A stretch of 64,000 nt of DNA from an uncultured Acidimicrobiales bacterium (GTDB lineage Bacteria > Actinomycetota > Acidimicrobiia > Acidimicrobiales > SZUA-35), in assembly GCA_937922785.1 (NCBI GenBank), contig CALAJQ010000026.1:1-64000 (forward strand), read 5' to 3'. Within the stretch, counting starts at the first letter, position 1, and each line of letters starts with the position of its first letter. The notes beneath the pieces were generated by a model. That model searched no databases and was not told the origin of the DNA. It saw only the letters and a program-made list of their open reading frames with translations. A program made the position numbers and the translations under genes. Shown here piece after piece: positions 1 through 9,717 of this stretch.

Positions 1-419
<419 letters not shown>

Positions 420-431
420 AGAATCTGGTCA

Positions 432-449
432 GAGGTCTGGGAAGACCTC
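432..449 (-). other. Hairpin in the 16S leader
   Basis: A perfect 7-bp inverted repeat, GAGGTCT/AGACCTC with a 4-base TCCC loop on the transcript strand, sits 12 bases before the mature 16S 5' end. It is probably a processing or folding element of the rRNA precursor. The partner side downstream of 16S is outside the window, so the large RNase III stem cannot be checked. Confidence 0.4.
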
Positions 450-583
450 ATAACAAAATCCGTTTAATCGGCCTTGGGTACCATCCCAATCCGATTGGCT
501 TATTTCTTTAATATATGACGGGGTACCACTTCTGGTTAGGTTGAAGTGATACTCCGCACACGCTGCGTACTTCGTCTATTCCG

Positions 584-596
584 TTTTCAAGGAGCA
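584..596 (-). promoter_or_regulatory. boxA-like rRNA antitermination element
   Basis: The transcript strand reads TGCTCCTTGAAAA, close to the rrn boxA consensus TGCTCTTTAACA that loads NusB/NusE antitermination factors. It lies between the candidate promoter and the 16S gene, as expected. The remainder of 420-748, more than 300 bases without a gene, is rRNA leader. A 73-codon reading frame there (508-729) looks spurious. Confidence 0.5.
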
Positions 597-700
597 GAGC
601 GCAACGGGCACACAGGAGAAAACTCTTGGAGGTGCGGGTTGCGGGCTTGGTTGCATTTCCCGGCAAGAAACGTTGTTTCGGCCGGTGTGTGCGAAGAACT

Positions 701-729
701 ATGCTAAACGGATGAGACGGGACTTGCAA
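701..729 (-). promoter_or_regulatory. Candidate rrn promoter
   Basis: On the minus strand, -35 TTGCAA (724-729) and -10 TAGCAT (701-706) are separated by exactly 17 bases. Transcription would start near 694 and run through boxA into 16S. The -35 box lies only about 20 bp past the tyrS stop, and no terminator is visible between them, so tyrS read-through may also feed the rRNA operon. Confidence 0.5.
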
Positions 730-748
730 CCGTGAAATGGGTTTTCTT

Positions 749-2143
749 TCAGTCGAAGATGGCCATCACGACCTTCTTCTTTCCCCGCCTGATCAGGCAA
801 AATCGCTTGTGCAGTAGGTCCTGAGGCCCTACGACCGATTCTGGGGTTGCTTTGGAGTCGTTCAAAGAGATTCCATTTTGTTTTAGAAGTTTTCGCGCAT
901 CGCCTTTTGAGGTCGCCAAATCGGCCTGAATCAACAGATCGACAAGGTTGCCCTCGACCTCCAAAGTCGACGCAGAAACAACCACTGTGGGAACCTCGGC
1001 CGCGAGCATTGACAAGGTCGACTCATCCAAGTGCGCAACCGAGCCGCCAAAGAGAGCATCCGAAGCTGCCACCGCAGCATCGGCGGCCTCGGCGCCATGC
1101 ACGAGCGAGGTGACTTCATATGCCAATAACTTGTGCCCGCTCCGAGCATGAGGTGCCTCACTGTGAGTGACCACTGCTTGATTTACTTCGCTTACCGACA
1201 CAAAGGTCAGTTGGAGAAGCAGCTTCTCTAACTCAGAGTCATCAACCTGAAGCCAAGCCTGGTAGAAGCGGTAGGGGCTCATCTGTTCTGGAGATAGCCA
1301 TATGGTGTCTCCGCCAGCTGTCTTGCCGTACTTGGAGCCGTCAGGCTTAGTGAGAAGCGGCCACGTGAGACCAAAGGCTGACTTCTGACTTTTGCGTCTG
1401 ATCAGATCTATGCCAAGCGTGATGTTGCCCCACTGGTCCGAACCACCAGCCTGAAGCTCGACCCCCTCATTCTCATGTAGCCAGTAGAAGTCATGGGCCT
1501 GCAGCAACATGTAGGAGAACTCGGTAAAGGAAATGCCCTGAACCTGATCGACTCTTTGGGTTGGGTCATCAGTACGCCCCATTCGAGCCTTTACTGAATC
1601 CTTGGCAATCATCTGGTTGACCGTGACGTGTTTGCCTACGTCTCGCAGAAACTGCAGAACCGGTACCCCTACGGTCCAAGCTCTGTTGTCTAGAAGCTTG
1701 GCTGGGTTGTCGCTGTGGTCAAAATCTAGGAACTGACGGAGTTGAGGCACAATGCCCGCCAGATTCTTGGCCAGTCCGTCATCGTCGAGGAGATTCCGTT
1801 CATCGGACTTGCCGGACGGGTCACCAATCATGCCAGTAGCACCTCCGGCTAGGGAGACCACTTTGTGACCGGCGTTCTGGAAGCGCCTAAGGAAGAGCAG
1901 TCCCACCATGTTGCCGGCATGCAACGATCCTGCTGTCGGATCAAACCCCACATAGATCGAAGCTTGGGTCTTGAGCCGCTCGGCGAGTTCGGCTCTATCG
2001 GTTGAGTCGTGAAGCAAGCCTCTTGCCTCAAGATCGTCTAGGAGCCCTACATCAATATCTATGTCCGTATCTGTGTCAGTACCGAGGCGTGAGTTGTCGC
2101 CGGTGTTGCTGCTATCTGTCTGTGTGCTGTCGATGCCATCCAT
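749..2143 (-). CDS. tyrS: Tyrosyl-tRNA synthetase
   Basis: Charges tRNA-Tyr in the cytoplasm. The class I Rossmann core shows the HIGH-type motif SLHAGN (residues 73-78), the tyrosine-pocket region VGFDPTAGSLH, and the KMSKS-type loop KYGKT near residue 270. A C-terminal S4 RNA-binding domain starts around 395 (GNLVDLLIQADLATSKGDARKLL). The usual start (xLLDDLEARGL) comes only at about residue 33. The first 32 residues are an acidic tail with a DTDTDIDID repeat. No other ATG/GTG/TTG lies between, so the ATG at 2143 is kept. It is divergent from the membrane protein at 2165, with 21 bp between the starts. Confidence 0.95.
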   Translation of the reverse strand: MDGIDSTQTDSSNTGDNSRLGTDTDTDIDIDVGLLDDLEARGLLHDSTDRAELAERLKTQASIYVGFDPTAGSLHAGNMVGLLFLRRFQNAGHKVVSLAGGATGMIGDPSGKSDERNLLDDDGLAKNLAGIVPQLRQFLDFDHSDNPAKLLDNRAWTVGVPVLQFLRDVGKHVTVNQMIAKDSVKARMGRTDDPTQRVDQVQGISFTEFSYMLLQAHDFYWLHENEGVELQAGGSDQWGNITLGIDLIRRKSQKSAFGLTWPLLTKPDGSKYGKTAGGDTIWLSPEQMSPYRFYQAWLQVDDSELEKLLLQLTFVSVSEVNQAVVTHSEAPHARSGHKLLAYEVTSLVHGAEAADAAVAASDALFGGSVAHLDESTLSMLAAEVPTVVVSASTLEVEGNLVDLLIQADLATSKGDARKLLKQNGISLNDSKATPESVVGPQDLLHKRFCLIRRGKKKVVMAIFD

Positions 2144-2151
2144 GTAGTCAC

Positions 2152-2158
2152 TACCCTA
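2152..2158. promoter_or_regulatory. Overlapping divergent -10 elements (tyrS / membrane protein)
   Basis: Only 21 bp separate the two divergent ATGs. The plus strand has TACCCT (2152-2157) 7 bases before the ATG at 2165. The minus strand has TAGGGT (2153-2158) 9 bases before the tyrS ATG. Both fit the TANNNT pattern of actinobacterial -10 boxes for leaderless or nearly leaderless transcripts, and they occupy almost the same bases. Confidence 0.4.
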
Positions 2159-2164
2159 AAGCCG

Positions 2165-2665
2165 ATGAACTCCAAGATTACGCTGAAGGGCCTAGCCCTC
2201 GCCGCCATTATTTTGGTGTCCTTCGCCCCCTGGATCTATCGCTGGTCAGGCCAAGCCGACAGACCTTTCCCAGACACCCTTGATGTCCCGGCATTCGGGA
2301 TTGCTGCTGACCCGATTTGTGCCGCTGCGATGGAAGAGCTTCCTGATGCTCTGCGAGCACAAGACAATATTGACCGCGCTCGACAACTTCGAGAAGGTAC
2401 TGCTCGGCTTCAGGTAATGGTTGATGACCTTTCCAACGAAGTCACCGGAACCGAACGAGACGTTCGCATCACCAACCTGTGGCTCGAGGACTGGGAGATC
2501 CTGCTTGGTGACAGACTTGCCTACGCCGATCGCCTAGAAGAGGACGAGTTTGCCTTCTTTTATGTGACTCAGCTTGAAGGTAAAGAACGCCTAGAGAAGA
2601 GAATCAGTCGATTCGCCCTAACCAACAAGATCCTCAGTTGCGTCTCCCCCGGTGATGTGGGTTGA
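2165..2665 (+). CDS. Small membrane-anchored protein of unknown function
   Basis: 166 residues. One N-terminal membrane helix (about 8-25, LALAAIILVSFAPWIY) is followed by a soluble, charged, mostly helical part (about 35-160) predicted outside the membrane. No catalytic motif is recognised. Two cysteines occur (in DPICAAAM, about residue 51, and near the C-terminus in LSCVSP). The ATG at 2165 fits a leaderless start. I do not recognise the family. It may belong to the conserved hypotheticals that sit next to tyrS in related genomes, but this is a guess. Confidence 0.7.
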   Translation: MNSKITLKGLALAAIILVSFAPWIYRWSGQADRPFPDTLDVPAFGIAADPICAAAMEELPDALRAQDNIDRARQLREGTARLQVMVDDLSNEVTGTERDVRITNLWLEDWEILLGDRLAYADRLEEDEFAFFYVTQLEGKERLEKRISRFALTNKILSCVSPGDVG

Positions 2666-2672
2666 AACCCAC
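2657..2672 (+). terminator. Inverted repeat across a stop codon
   Basis: GTGGGT-TGAA-ACCCAC forms a 6-bp stem with a 4-base loop containing the stop codon of the preceding gene. There is no T-run after it, so it is at best a weak terminator. Confidence 0.2.
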
Positions 2673-2722
2673 TCGCTCCATCGACGTTTCAGCCTCAGGT
2701 TCTCGTGTGACCTCTATAACAC

Positions 2723-2751
2723 TTAAGTCTTCCTGCTGGCGGCCGTAGGAT
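2723..2751 (+). promoter_or_regulatory. Candidate promoter of the SulP transporter
   Basis: TTAAGT (2723-2728), a 17-base spacer and TAGGAT (2746-2751). This would leave a leader of roughly 55 bases before the ATG at 2814. The -35 match is poor (3/6). Confidence 0.3.
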
Positions 2752-2813
2752 AGAGAGAAGCGCCCTGTTTTGAAGCTGGTCGTTCCGCCCTAGCCACAAC
2801 ACGAGGCTTGACC

Positions 2814-4373
2814 ATGCCAACCAAATCAGACCCGCTATCAGAGATGCCCTGGCGTCTAGCCGACCGATTCTCTCCTGAAAGCATCAAACGTGAGTGGGGA
2901 GCCAATCCCAAAGCGGATCTGCTTTCCGGAATGGTGGTTGCCTTAGCCCTGATCCCAGAGGCCATCTCCTTCTCAATTATTGCCGGGCTAGACCCCAAGG
3001 TCGGCCTCTACGCATCTTTCACAATCGCGATCATCATTTCCTTCACCGGCGGACGAATGGGAATGATCTCTGCAGCCACGGGTGCCATGGCGCTAGTACT
3101 TGTACCGCTAGTAGAGCGTTTCGTCGACGACTACACCCTTGCTCTTGGCTACGTGCTAGCCGCAAGCATCCTCGCTGGCCTTCTTCAGATCGGATTTGGG
3201 TTCTTAGGGGTTGGCGGACTTATGCGGTTCATACCGCGAACGGTAATGACTGGGTTTGTGAACGCTCTGGCGATTCTGATCTTTATGGCACAGATCCCCC
3301 ACCTTTTCCTAACGGAGGAGCCCGACAGAACTCAGCTGCCTCTGAACTTGGCATTTGTTTCGGCCGGTCTGGCCATCATCTACGGATTACCGCGTATAAC
3401 GAAGGCGATCCCTTCACCTCTGGTAGCGATCGTCGTGCTGGCGGGAATCGCTATCGCTATTGATCTCGAGCTTCCAACTGTTGGCGACATGGGAAGCCTG
3501 CCCGATGCCCTCCCCTTCTTGGCCCTGCCTGCTGTTCCCCGCACCTTTGAGACCTTGAGCATCATCTTCCCGGTTGCCCTAACCCTGGCCCTTGTTGGCC
3601 TGCTTGAGTCTCTGCTGACTGCCCAGCTGTTGGACGACATGACCGATTCTGAATCCGACAAGAACACCGAAGCCCGCGGTCAAGGCATAGCGAATGTGGC
3701 AACCGGTTTCCTTGGCGGCATGGCCGGATGCGCAATGATTGGTCAGTCGATGATCAACCACAAGTCAGGCGGGCGAACCCGCCTGTCAACGCTGGCCTCA
3801 GGCGTCTTCCTACTGTTACTCATACTGACCCTTGGCGATCTAGTAGCCCGAATCCCGATGGCGGCCCTTGTTGCGGTAATGATTATGGTTTCGATCGGCA
3901 CGTTCGATTGGAACAGCGTTTCACTGCCCACACTCAAGGCCATGCCTAAGCCCGAGACCACTGTGATGTTGGCCACCGTCGGCGTGGTTGTCTTCACCCA
4001 TAACCTCGCTTACGGCGTGCTCGTCGGAGTTCTTCTGTCAGCGGTTTTCTTTGTTCGCCACGTTTCCCACATCGTCTACGTGACCAGTGTTGTCGACCCC
4101 GACAACACAGCTCGCTTGTACGCAGTTACCGGCCAGCTGTTCTTTGCCTCAACCAATGACTTGGTTCATTCGTTTGACTATGACGCTGTCAAAGTTCCCC
4201 GTGTTGAGATCGACTTCAGCGAAGCCCGCATTTGGGACACATCGGCAGTCGTGGCTATCGATGCTGTTGTAGCCAAGTTCGCTGAGCGCAACATCGAAGT
4301 GGAGCTAGTCGGCCTGAACCCTCACGCCGAACGCATCCACCGCGACAACACTGGTTCAGTGGCAGCGCACTGA
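2814..4373 (+). CDS. SulP-family anion transporter with STAS domain
   Basis: Inner-membrane permease of the SLC26/SulP family (sulfate, bicarbonate or another anion; substrate not decidable). The N-terminal half has about 10-12 hydrophobic segments and the family signature around [21 protein letters not shown], then [12 protein letters not shown]. The last ~90 residues form a cytoplasmic STAS domain ([20 protein letters not shown]). The longest frame starts at TTG 2808. The ATG at 2814 is preferred because GAGG at 2803-2806 lies 7 bases upstream. About 520 residues, normal for bacterial SulP. It converges on the NUDIX gene with an 11-bp gap. Confidence 0.9.
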   Translation: MPTKSDPLSEMPWRLADRFSPESIKREWGANPKADLLSGMVVALALIPEAISFSIIAGLDPKVGLYASFTIAIIISFTGGRMGMISAATGAMALVLVPLVERFVDDYTLALGYVLAASILAGLLQIGFGFLGVGGLMRFIPRTVMTGFVNALAILIFMAQIPHLFLTEEPDRTQLPLNLAFVSAGLAIIYGLPRITKAIPSPLVAIVVLAGIAIAIDLELPTVGDMGSLPDALPFLALPAVPRTFETLSIIFPVALTLALVGLLESLLTAQLLDDMTDSESDKNTEARGQGIANVATGFLGGMAGCAMIGQSMINHKSGGRTRLSTLASGVFLLLLILTLGDLVARIPMAALVAVMIMVSIGTFDWNSVSLPTLKAMPKPETTVMLATVGVVVFTHNLAYGVLVGVLLSAVFFVRHVSHIVYVTSVVDPDNTARLYAVTGQLFFASTNDLVHSFDYDAVKVPRVEIDFSEARIWDTSAVVAIDAVVAKFAERNIEVELVGLNPHAERIHRDNTGSVAAH

Positions 4374-4384
4374 GCCTGACCGCT

Positions 4385-4957
4385 CTACCTCAGGAATTCT
4401 GAAACGCTTAGCCCACGAGCTACCAGTGCTCGCAGCTCTGATGACGCCTGAACTTCGGCTGCGTCTTCACCAAACCAACTCGCTCCGTTTGTCTCGGTCA
4501 AATCCGGGTGGACCTCGGCTTCGTCGGGAGCCAGCACCAGGAATCGAAGATCCAAGTGCAGATGCCGCGGTTCGTTCTTGCGCGTCGGAATTTCGTGGAT
4601 ATCAATACTTACCGCTGGTGTAACAACCTCAAGACCCTCAATACCGGTCTCTTCGGTCGCTTCCCTCAGAGCGACTTGCGCAAGGTCACCTTCGCCATCG
4701 GCATGACCACCAGGCTGAAGCCAACGGTCCAGCTTCTTGTGGTGAATCAGCAAAGCCTCACGCCGACTTGGCGACACGACCACAGCTGAACCCGTCAGGT
4801 GACCTTCAAGACATGTTCGATGAAGGGCATCAGGATGCTCGGCGCAAAACTGCAAAACCCGGCGGCGCAAATCGTCCTCAACCCACCGACTCAGGTTTGC
4901 TTCTTTTACTTGGGCCACTGCCACAGCTAGCTGCTCAGAATCTTGGGGGGAACTCAT
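4385..4957 (-). CDS. NUDIX hydrolase
   Basis: 190 residues. Hydrolyses nucleoside-diphosphate-linked substrates, exact substrate unknown. The Nudix box is seen at about residues 83-106 as GGHADGEGDLAQVALREATEETGI split around its core: the REATEETG core is intact, and the upstream Gly-Glu pair is shifted by one residue relative to MutT, a variant common in actinobacterial NUDIX proteins. The ATG at 4957 is chosen because GGAGGG stands 4 bases upstream. A longer frame to 5077 has an arginine-rich, non-conserved N-terminus. It follows the zinc-ribbon gene on the same strand. Confidence 0.85.
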   Translation of the reverse strand: MSSPQDSEQLAVAVAQVKEANLSRWVEDDLRRRVLQFCAEHPDALHRTCLEGHLTGSAVVVSPSRREALLIHHKKLDRWLQPGGHADGEGDLAQVALREATEETGIEGLEVVTPAVSIDIHEIPTRKNEPRHLHLDLRFLVLAPDEAEVHPDLTETNGASWFGEDAAEVQASSELRALVARGLSVSEFLR

Positions 4958-4980
4958 AGAACCCTCCAGCGTACCTGGCG

Positions 4981-5553
4981 CTAAAGAGCCCTGAGGATCA
5001 TGTTCACTGCAATTGCCACTGCGATTACAAACACTAGGTAAAAGACGCCGGTGGCGATGTTCTTGCCGGTTTCCCAACGTGAAGACGGGGCTGCCAAACC
5101 AACTGCTTGATAGTTTTCGAGCGCACCCTCAAGCCTTGAGTCCGCCGGTTCGGGGCGAACGTCGACTGACTGACCAACCACAACAACAGGCGATCTTTGA
5201 TCTTGGACGGTTGTTCCGCTGGCTAGCGGATCCGAACCTGGCGAAACCACGACTCGGCTTCCTGGCCCACCGGGTACTCGAAGATCAACTACCTGTTCGC
5301 CGTTAGCTGCCGGACTTGGGAATGCTGGGCTTTCCAGTGCAGGGCTTTCTAGGGGATGACTCTGGGGTTCGAGCAAATCAAGATGGCACCTGATTGAAAA
5401 TACGCCAAGGGACCGACTCGACGTGCGCTCCGGGGAACCCACAAGAAAGCCTCCGCAGACGCGACAAACAGAATCTTCAACAAGAGCCGCTTTGCCACAT
5501 TCTCTACAAGAAACCACTGTTTGCCCCACAACCGAATCCCTAATCACTTGCAC
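4981..5553 (-). CDS. Zinc-ribbon, single-pass membrane protein
   Basis: 190 residues, not a recognised named family. The N-terminus has two CxxC pairs (CRECG near 16 and CRVCG near 30) that make a zinc ribbon. A long Pro/Ser/Val-rich, probably disordered middle follows, then one hydrophobic C-terminal helix (about 169-188, GVFYLVFVIAVAIAVNMIL). The topology suggests a tail-anchored protein with the zinc ribbon in the cytoplasm. The start is GTG at 5553. A GTG two codons later is equally possible. The gap to the downstream NUDIX ATG is 23 bp, so the two are probably co-transcribed. Confidence 0.7.
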   Translation of the reverse strand: MQVIRDSVVGQTVVSCRECGKAALVEDSVCRVCGGFLVGSPERTSSRSLGVFSIRCHLDLLEPQSHPLESPALESPAFPSPAANGEQVVDLRVPGGPGSRVVVSPGSDPLASGTTVQDQRSPVVVVGQSVDVRPEPADSRLEGALENYQAVGLAAPSSRWETGKNIATGVFYLVFVIAVAIAVNMILRAL

Positions 5554-5705
5554 TCTTAGGCCGGTCCATTGGTGTTTCCCCCCACCTCATGCGTGTTCAA
5601 GGTTAAGGCAAGTAGACCTCGAAGAGCCAAACCAGGCCAACCTTTCACCCTCGAGCGGGTGTTTCACGTGGCACTTAACTAATAAAACTTGATCCGATTC
5701 CGTTC

Positions 5706-7076
5706 CTAGTTTCCCGTTTGTTCGACGAGGATCGCGGCAAACCGCTCGAGCTGAACTGACACTGCCGTAGGGGATCCACCGCCTGGCGTAGTGCGCGACT
5801 GGACTGACATGCCAGGTGTCATGACACCAATTGCAGCCTCTCCTAGGTCCGGAGATGCTGCAACCAGGTCTGCAAATGCGCCTTCGCCAGCCAGGGCCCG
5901 TCGAACCAACTGACCGACAACCGCGTGGGCACCTCGGAAGGGCATGCCGGTTTTGACTAGCCATTCGGCCAAGTCGGTTGCCGCCGCATATGGCGAGTCG
6001 GCCTGAGCGGCCATGCGCTCAGTGTTAAACGTCAACGTCGAAACCATCCCGCTGAGGGCAAGCAACGTCAGGCGAACCGTGTCGCAGGCATCAAAGAGTG
6101 GTTCTTTGTCTTCCTGTAGGTCCTTGTTATAGGTCAGTGGCAGCCCCTTGAGTGTTGCCATGAATCCCGAAAGATGGCCGATCAAACGACCGGATTTACC
6201 CCTGGCCAACTCGGCAATATCGGGATTCTTCTTCTGGGGCATCATCGACGAACCTGTACTGAACGCATCGTCAAGTCCTATGAAACCGAACTCAGTTGAG
6301 GCCCACAGAATGAGCTCTTCGCCGATTCGGGACAGATGAACTCCCAACAGCGCAAGGTCAAACAGAGCTTCAGCCACATAGTCTCGATCGCTGACAGCAT
6401 CTAGTGAATTCTCGAATCGACTTGTGAATCCGAGCGCTGCGGCGGTGGCGTCAGGATCGAGAGGCAGCGAAGATCCCGCCAACGCACCAGCGCCTAGTGG
6501 AGAAACGTTTAGCCGAGCGATCGTCTGATCAAGTCGCTGTACGTCCCGTGACAGAGCCCAACCGTGAGCTAACAGGTGATGGGCCAAGGCCACGGGCTGA
6601 GCTTGTTGCAAGTGCGTGTAGCCGGGCAAGTAAGCGTCACCCACCGAGCGGGCTTGGTCCAACAACACCCGCTGGAAATCGATGACTATGCTTCTCAGTT
6701 CGCCAAGCTCGCGTCGAGTCCACAACCGAAGATCGGTGGCAACTTGATCGTTTCTGCTACGACCTGTGTGAATCTTGCCCCCAGCCGGTGTGATCTCTGT
6801 AACCCGACGCTCCACTGCTGTGTGGATGTCTTCATCCGATGCCACAAACTCAAATGACTGATCAGAGAACTCTGACTCCACCTGATCAAGTGCTGTGAGA
6901 ATGTCATCGCGTTCGCCAGCATCAACAAGGCCGACGTCGGCCAACATCGTCACGTGAGCCCGAGAGCCCTCGATGTCCTGGGCATACATCCGCCTGTCAA
7001 ATGGCAGGCTGTTATTTAGCTCCTGGAGAGCTTCAGCGGGTCCGCCTTCGAATCTGCCATGCCATAGCTCTGCCAT
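5706..7076 (-). CDS. argH: Argininosuccinate lyase
   Basis: Last step of arginine synthesis: splits argininosuccinate into arginine and fumarate. 456 residues. The fumarase/aspartase superfamily signature GSSMMPQKKNP is near residue 280, and the HTGRSRNDQ substrate loop is near 110. The ATG is supported by a perfect AGGAGG at 7085-7090, 8 bases upstream, which itself overlaps the argG stop. It ends the arg operon, and about 150 bp of gene-free DNA (5554-5705) separates it from the zinc-ribbon gene. Confidence 0.97.
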   Translation of the reverse strand: MAELWHGRFEGGPAEALQELNNSLPFDRRMYAQDIEGSRAHVTMLADVGLVDAGERDDILTALDQVESEFSDQSFEFVASDEDIHTAVERRVTEITPAGGKIHTGRSRNDQVATDLRLWTRRELGELRSIVIDFQRVLLDQARSVGDAYLPGYTHLQQAQPVALAHHLLAHGWALSRDVQRLDQTIARLNVSPLGAGALAGSSLPLDPDATAAALGFTSRFENSLDAVSDRDYVAEALFDLALLGVHLSRIGEELILWASTEFGFIGLDDAFSTGSSMMPQKKNPDIAELARGKSGRLIGHLSGFMATLKGLPLTYNKDLQEDKEPLFDACDTVRLTLLALSGMVSTLTFNTERMAAQADSPYAAATDLAEWLVKTGMPFRGAHAVVGQLVRRALAGEGAFADLVAASPDLGEAAIGVMTPGMSVQSRTTPGGGSPTAVSVQLERFAAILVEQTGN

Positions 7077-7088
7077 TTGGCATACCTC

Positions 7089-8309
7089 CTATGAGTTCCG
7101 CTTTTGGGCCAAAGTTCTAAGCCTTAGGGCGTTTAGCTTGATAAATCCTTCGGCATCGGCCTGGTTGTAAGCACCACCGTCGTCTTCAAATGTTGCAATC
7201 TTCTCATCAAACAACGAGTCAGGACTTTTCCGTCCAGCGACGGTGACGTTGCCTTTGTAAAGCTTGAGGCGAACAGTTCCGTTCACGCTTTGCTGACTCC
7301 AGTCGATAGCAGTCTGAAGCATCTCACGTTCGGGGCTCCACCAGTAGCCGTTGTAGATCAAGGTGGCGTATCGAGGCATGAGCTCATCTTTAAGGTGGGC
7401 GACCTCACGATCGAGAGTGATCGATTCGATCGCACGGTGGCCCTTCATCATGATCGTGCCACCCGGCGTTTCGTAGGCGCCGCGGCTCTTGATGCCCACG
7501 TAGCGGTTTTCAACAATATCTAGACGGCCAACACCGTTTGCTCCGCCTACGGCGTTTAGGTGGGTGAGAACTTGGGCCGGAGTCATCGGTTTGCCGTCAA
7601 CGGCAACTATGTCTCCCTTTTCATATTCCAGTTCAACGTAGGTGGCTTCGTTGGGGGCCATTTCGGGGCTTACGCTCCATCGCCACATCTCTGCCGGAGG
7701 TTCGGTCCACGGGTTCTCAAGCGGGCCGCCTTCGAACGAGATGTGCAGCAAGTTGGCGTCCATCGAGAACGGGCTTTTCTTGCCGCGCTTTTGTTCAATT
7801 GGGATGTTGCGCTCTGCAGCGTAGGCCATTAGTTTTTCACGGCTCAGCAGATCCCACTCGCGCCACGGTGCGATCACTTTGATACCAGGATCAAGCGCGT
7901 AGGCGCCCAGTTCGAACCGGACCTGATCGTTGCCTTTGCCCGTTGCACCGTGGGAAACAGCGTCAGCTCCGGTCTCGTTCGCTATCTCGACGAGGCGTTT
8001 CGCGATTAGCGGCCGGGCAATCGACGTTCCCAAAAGGTACTCGCCCTCGTAAATTGTGTTGGCCCGGAACATCGGAAATACGAAGTCGCGAACAAACTCT
8101 TCACGCAGATCGTCAATGTAGATGTGCTCATCGGGCACACCCATCTGTTTAGCTTTGGCCCGGGCAGGCTCGACTTCTTCGCCTTGTCCGAGATCGGCAG
8201 TGAAGGTCACAACCTCACAGTCATATGTGTCTTTGAGCCACTGAAGGATTACTGAGGTGTCGAGACCGCCTGAGTAGGCCAGTACGACGCGGTTGATTTT
8301 GTCTGACAT
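7089..8309 (-). CDS. argG: Argininosuccinate synthase
   Basis: Joins citrulline and aspartate using ATP. 406 residues, normal length. The N-type ATP pyrophosphatase P-loop is SGGLDTS (residues 13-19). The conserved [15 protein letters not shown] block is near 120. The stop lies inside the AGGAGG ribosome site of argH (12 bp gap). The 47-bp gap to argR upstream is the largest inside this operon and shows no clear promoter. Confidence 0.97.
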   Translation of the reverse strand: MSDKINRVVLAYSGGLDTSVILQWLKDTYDCEVVTFTADLGQGEEVEPARAKAKQMGVPDEHIYIDDLREEFVRDFVFPMFRANTIYEGEYLLGTSIARPLIAKRLVEIANETGADAVSHGATGKGNDQVRFELGAYALDPGIKVIAPWREWDLLSREKLMAYAAERNIPIEQKRGKKSPFSMDANLLHISFEGGPLENPWTEPPAEMWRWSVSPEMAPNEATYVELEYEKGDIVAVDGKPMTPAQVLTHLNAVGGANGVGRLDIVENRYVGIKSRGAYETPGGTIMMKGHRAIESITLDREVAHLKDELMPRYATLIYNGYWWSPEREMLQTAIDWSQQSVNGTVRLKLYKGNVTVAGRKSPDSLFDEKIATFEDDGGAYNQADAEGFIKLNALRLRTLAQKRNS

Positions 8310-8356
8310 AGGAATCGTTTCTATCTAGAGAGATGGTGGTTGAGGACCGGTCCCCA

Positions 8357-8827
8357 CTATTGGGGTAGCCCGGCAAGTTGTGACAGCTCTGAGGCGACAG
8401 CTGCGCCTTTGCCTTCGGCTGCGATTGCTAACAACGTGTCGTCGCCGGCGACTGTGCCGACCAGGTTGGAAATGGAAGAACGGTCCAGAACGGAGGCAAC
8501 TACGTGAGCTGATCCTGGGGGCGTACGAAGGACCACTAGATCGCCGGAGCGCTCAACTTCGACTAGCCACTCCCCTAGGACCCTTCTCACGTGGTCTTGA
8601 GGAGCCAGCTGATCAGTTGGGTGTTCGGGAATGGCGTAGACCGTGGCCCCACCGGGGACTCTCACTTTGATCGCGCCAAGATCTTCGAGATCTCGCGAGA
8701 CTGTCGCTTGGGTTGCGGTGACGCCCTCGTCGCCAAGCAGATCTACCAGTTGCGCCTGGCTGGTGACCGGATTGTCAGCCAGGATCTTTGAAATCTGGTG
8801 TTGGCGTTGCGCTTTGCCTGCTGCCAT
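8357..8827 (-). CDS. argR: Arginine repressor
   Basis: 156 residues. Hexameric repressor/activator that uses arginine as corepressor. The N-terminal winged helix (about 1-70; VTATQATVSRDLEDLGAIKV is the recognition region) is followed by the C-terminal oligomerisation and arginine-binding domain with VGTVAGDDTLLAIA near 125-138, whose Asp pair contacts arginine. The ATG at 8827 shares one base with the argF stop (TAATG), so translation is probably coupled. Longer frames to 8956 run into argF and are rejected. Its likely target is the palindrome set before argC at 14051-14073. Confidence 0.95.
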   Translation of the reverse strand: MAAGKAQRQHQISKILADNPVTSQAQLVDLLGDEGVTATQATVSRDLEDLGAIKVRVPGGATVYAIPEHPTDQLAPQDHVRRVLGEWLVEVERSGDLVVLRTPPGSAHVVASVLDRSSISNLVGTVAGDDTLLAIAAEGKGAAVASELSQLAGLPQ

Positions 8828-9717
8828 TAGCGATGTATCCACCCAAGCGTGCCCCGAACTGCGTTCAGTCGATTGGCTGCTTGTTGCCAAATTCGTGACT
8901 GGGGCCCGTCCAATGCTCCGTCTGAGGCTTCTTCTCCGCGGTGGGCCGGCAAACAATGCAAGAAAATGGCGTCCGGGGCGAGGCTAAGCATCGATTCATC
9001 AACCTGATATCCCTCAAACGAACGAACTTGGGCGTCTCTGTCTCCGCTGAAACCCATTGAGACCCACGTGTCGGAATAGATAACGTCTGAACCCGGAACA
9101 GCCTCAGCGACCCGGTCGGTCTCCATCGCCACCACGCCTGCTGCACCGAGTCGGTCTCGGTCTAACTCGGTCATACCTTTTTCAGGTGGACAGACAAGTC
9201 GAATCTCTCCACCTTGGAATCCAACGGCCAAAGCAAGCGAGCGAGAAACGTTGTTGGCCTCCCCCACATAGGTGACGACTCGCCCTTCCAAAGAGCCAAA
9301 CTCGGCCTTGATCGTGAGGACATCGGCGATTGCCTGCAGAGGGTGGGCCTGATCAGAGAGCAGGTTTACAACGGGGACCTTGTTGACAGCCCGCATGCGC
9401 TCCAGAACTTCATGGCCGTGCACCCGGGCACAAATGCCAGCGTGATAACACGCCATAGTGTGGGTGACGTCCTCAACTGATTCACGGTCATCCATGCCGA
9501 TCTCTTCCCCCGTTATGTAAACCGGGTGGCCGCCAAGCTGAACTACCCCCATTTCTGTTGAGTTGCGGGTTCGAGCCGAAGCCTTGGTGAAGATGGCGGC
9601 AATCCCTTTGCCTTCAAGCGGCCGATTCAATTCAGCAACCGGCAACACCGCTAACTCGAGGATCTCGTCGAGCTCGCTGTGGGTAAGATCATCGATATCC
9701 AACAGGTGCCGGATCAT
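8827..9717 (-). CDS. argF: Ornithine carbamoyltransferase
   Basis: Makes citrulline from ornithine and carbamoyl phosphate. 296 residues. The carbamoyl-phosphate loop reads KASARTRNS, so the usual STRT has Ala for the first Thr. HPLQ (about 127) and HCLP (about 252) are intact, and the WVSMG segment is the ornithine-specific signature that separates it from aspartate transcarbamylase. The start overlaps the argD stop as ATGA. Confidence 0.95.
   Translation of the reverse strand: MIRHLLDIDDLTHSELDEILELAVLPVAELNRPLEGKGIAAIFTKASARTRNSTEMGVVQLGGHPVYITGEEIGMDDRESVEDVTHTMACYHAGICARVHGHEVLERMRAVNKVPVVNLLSDQAHPLQAIADVLTIKAEFGSLEGRVVTYVGEANNVSRSLALAVGFQGGEIRLVCPPEKGMTELDRDRLGAAGVVAMETDRVAEAVPGSDVIYSDTWVSMGFSGDRDAQVRSFEGYQVDESMLSLAPDAIFLHCLPAHRGEEASDGALDGPQSRIWQQAANRLNAVRGTLGWIHR

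Noticed and set aside
508-729. 73-codon minus-strand reading frame between tyrS and 16S
   Set aside because: It overlies the candidate rrn promoter and boxA, has no recognisable protein features and no ribosome site; better explained as rRNA leader.
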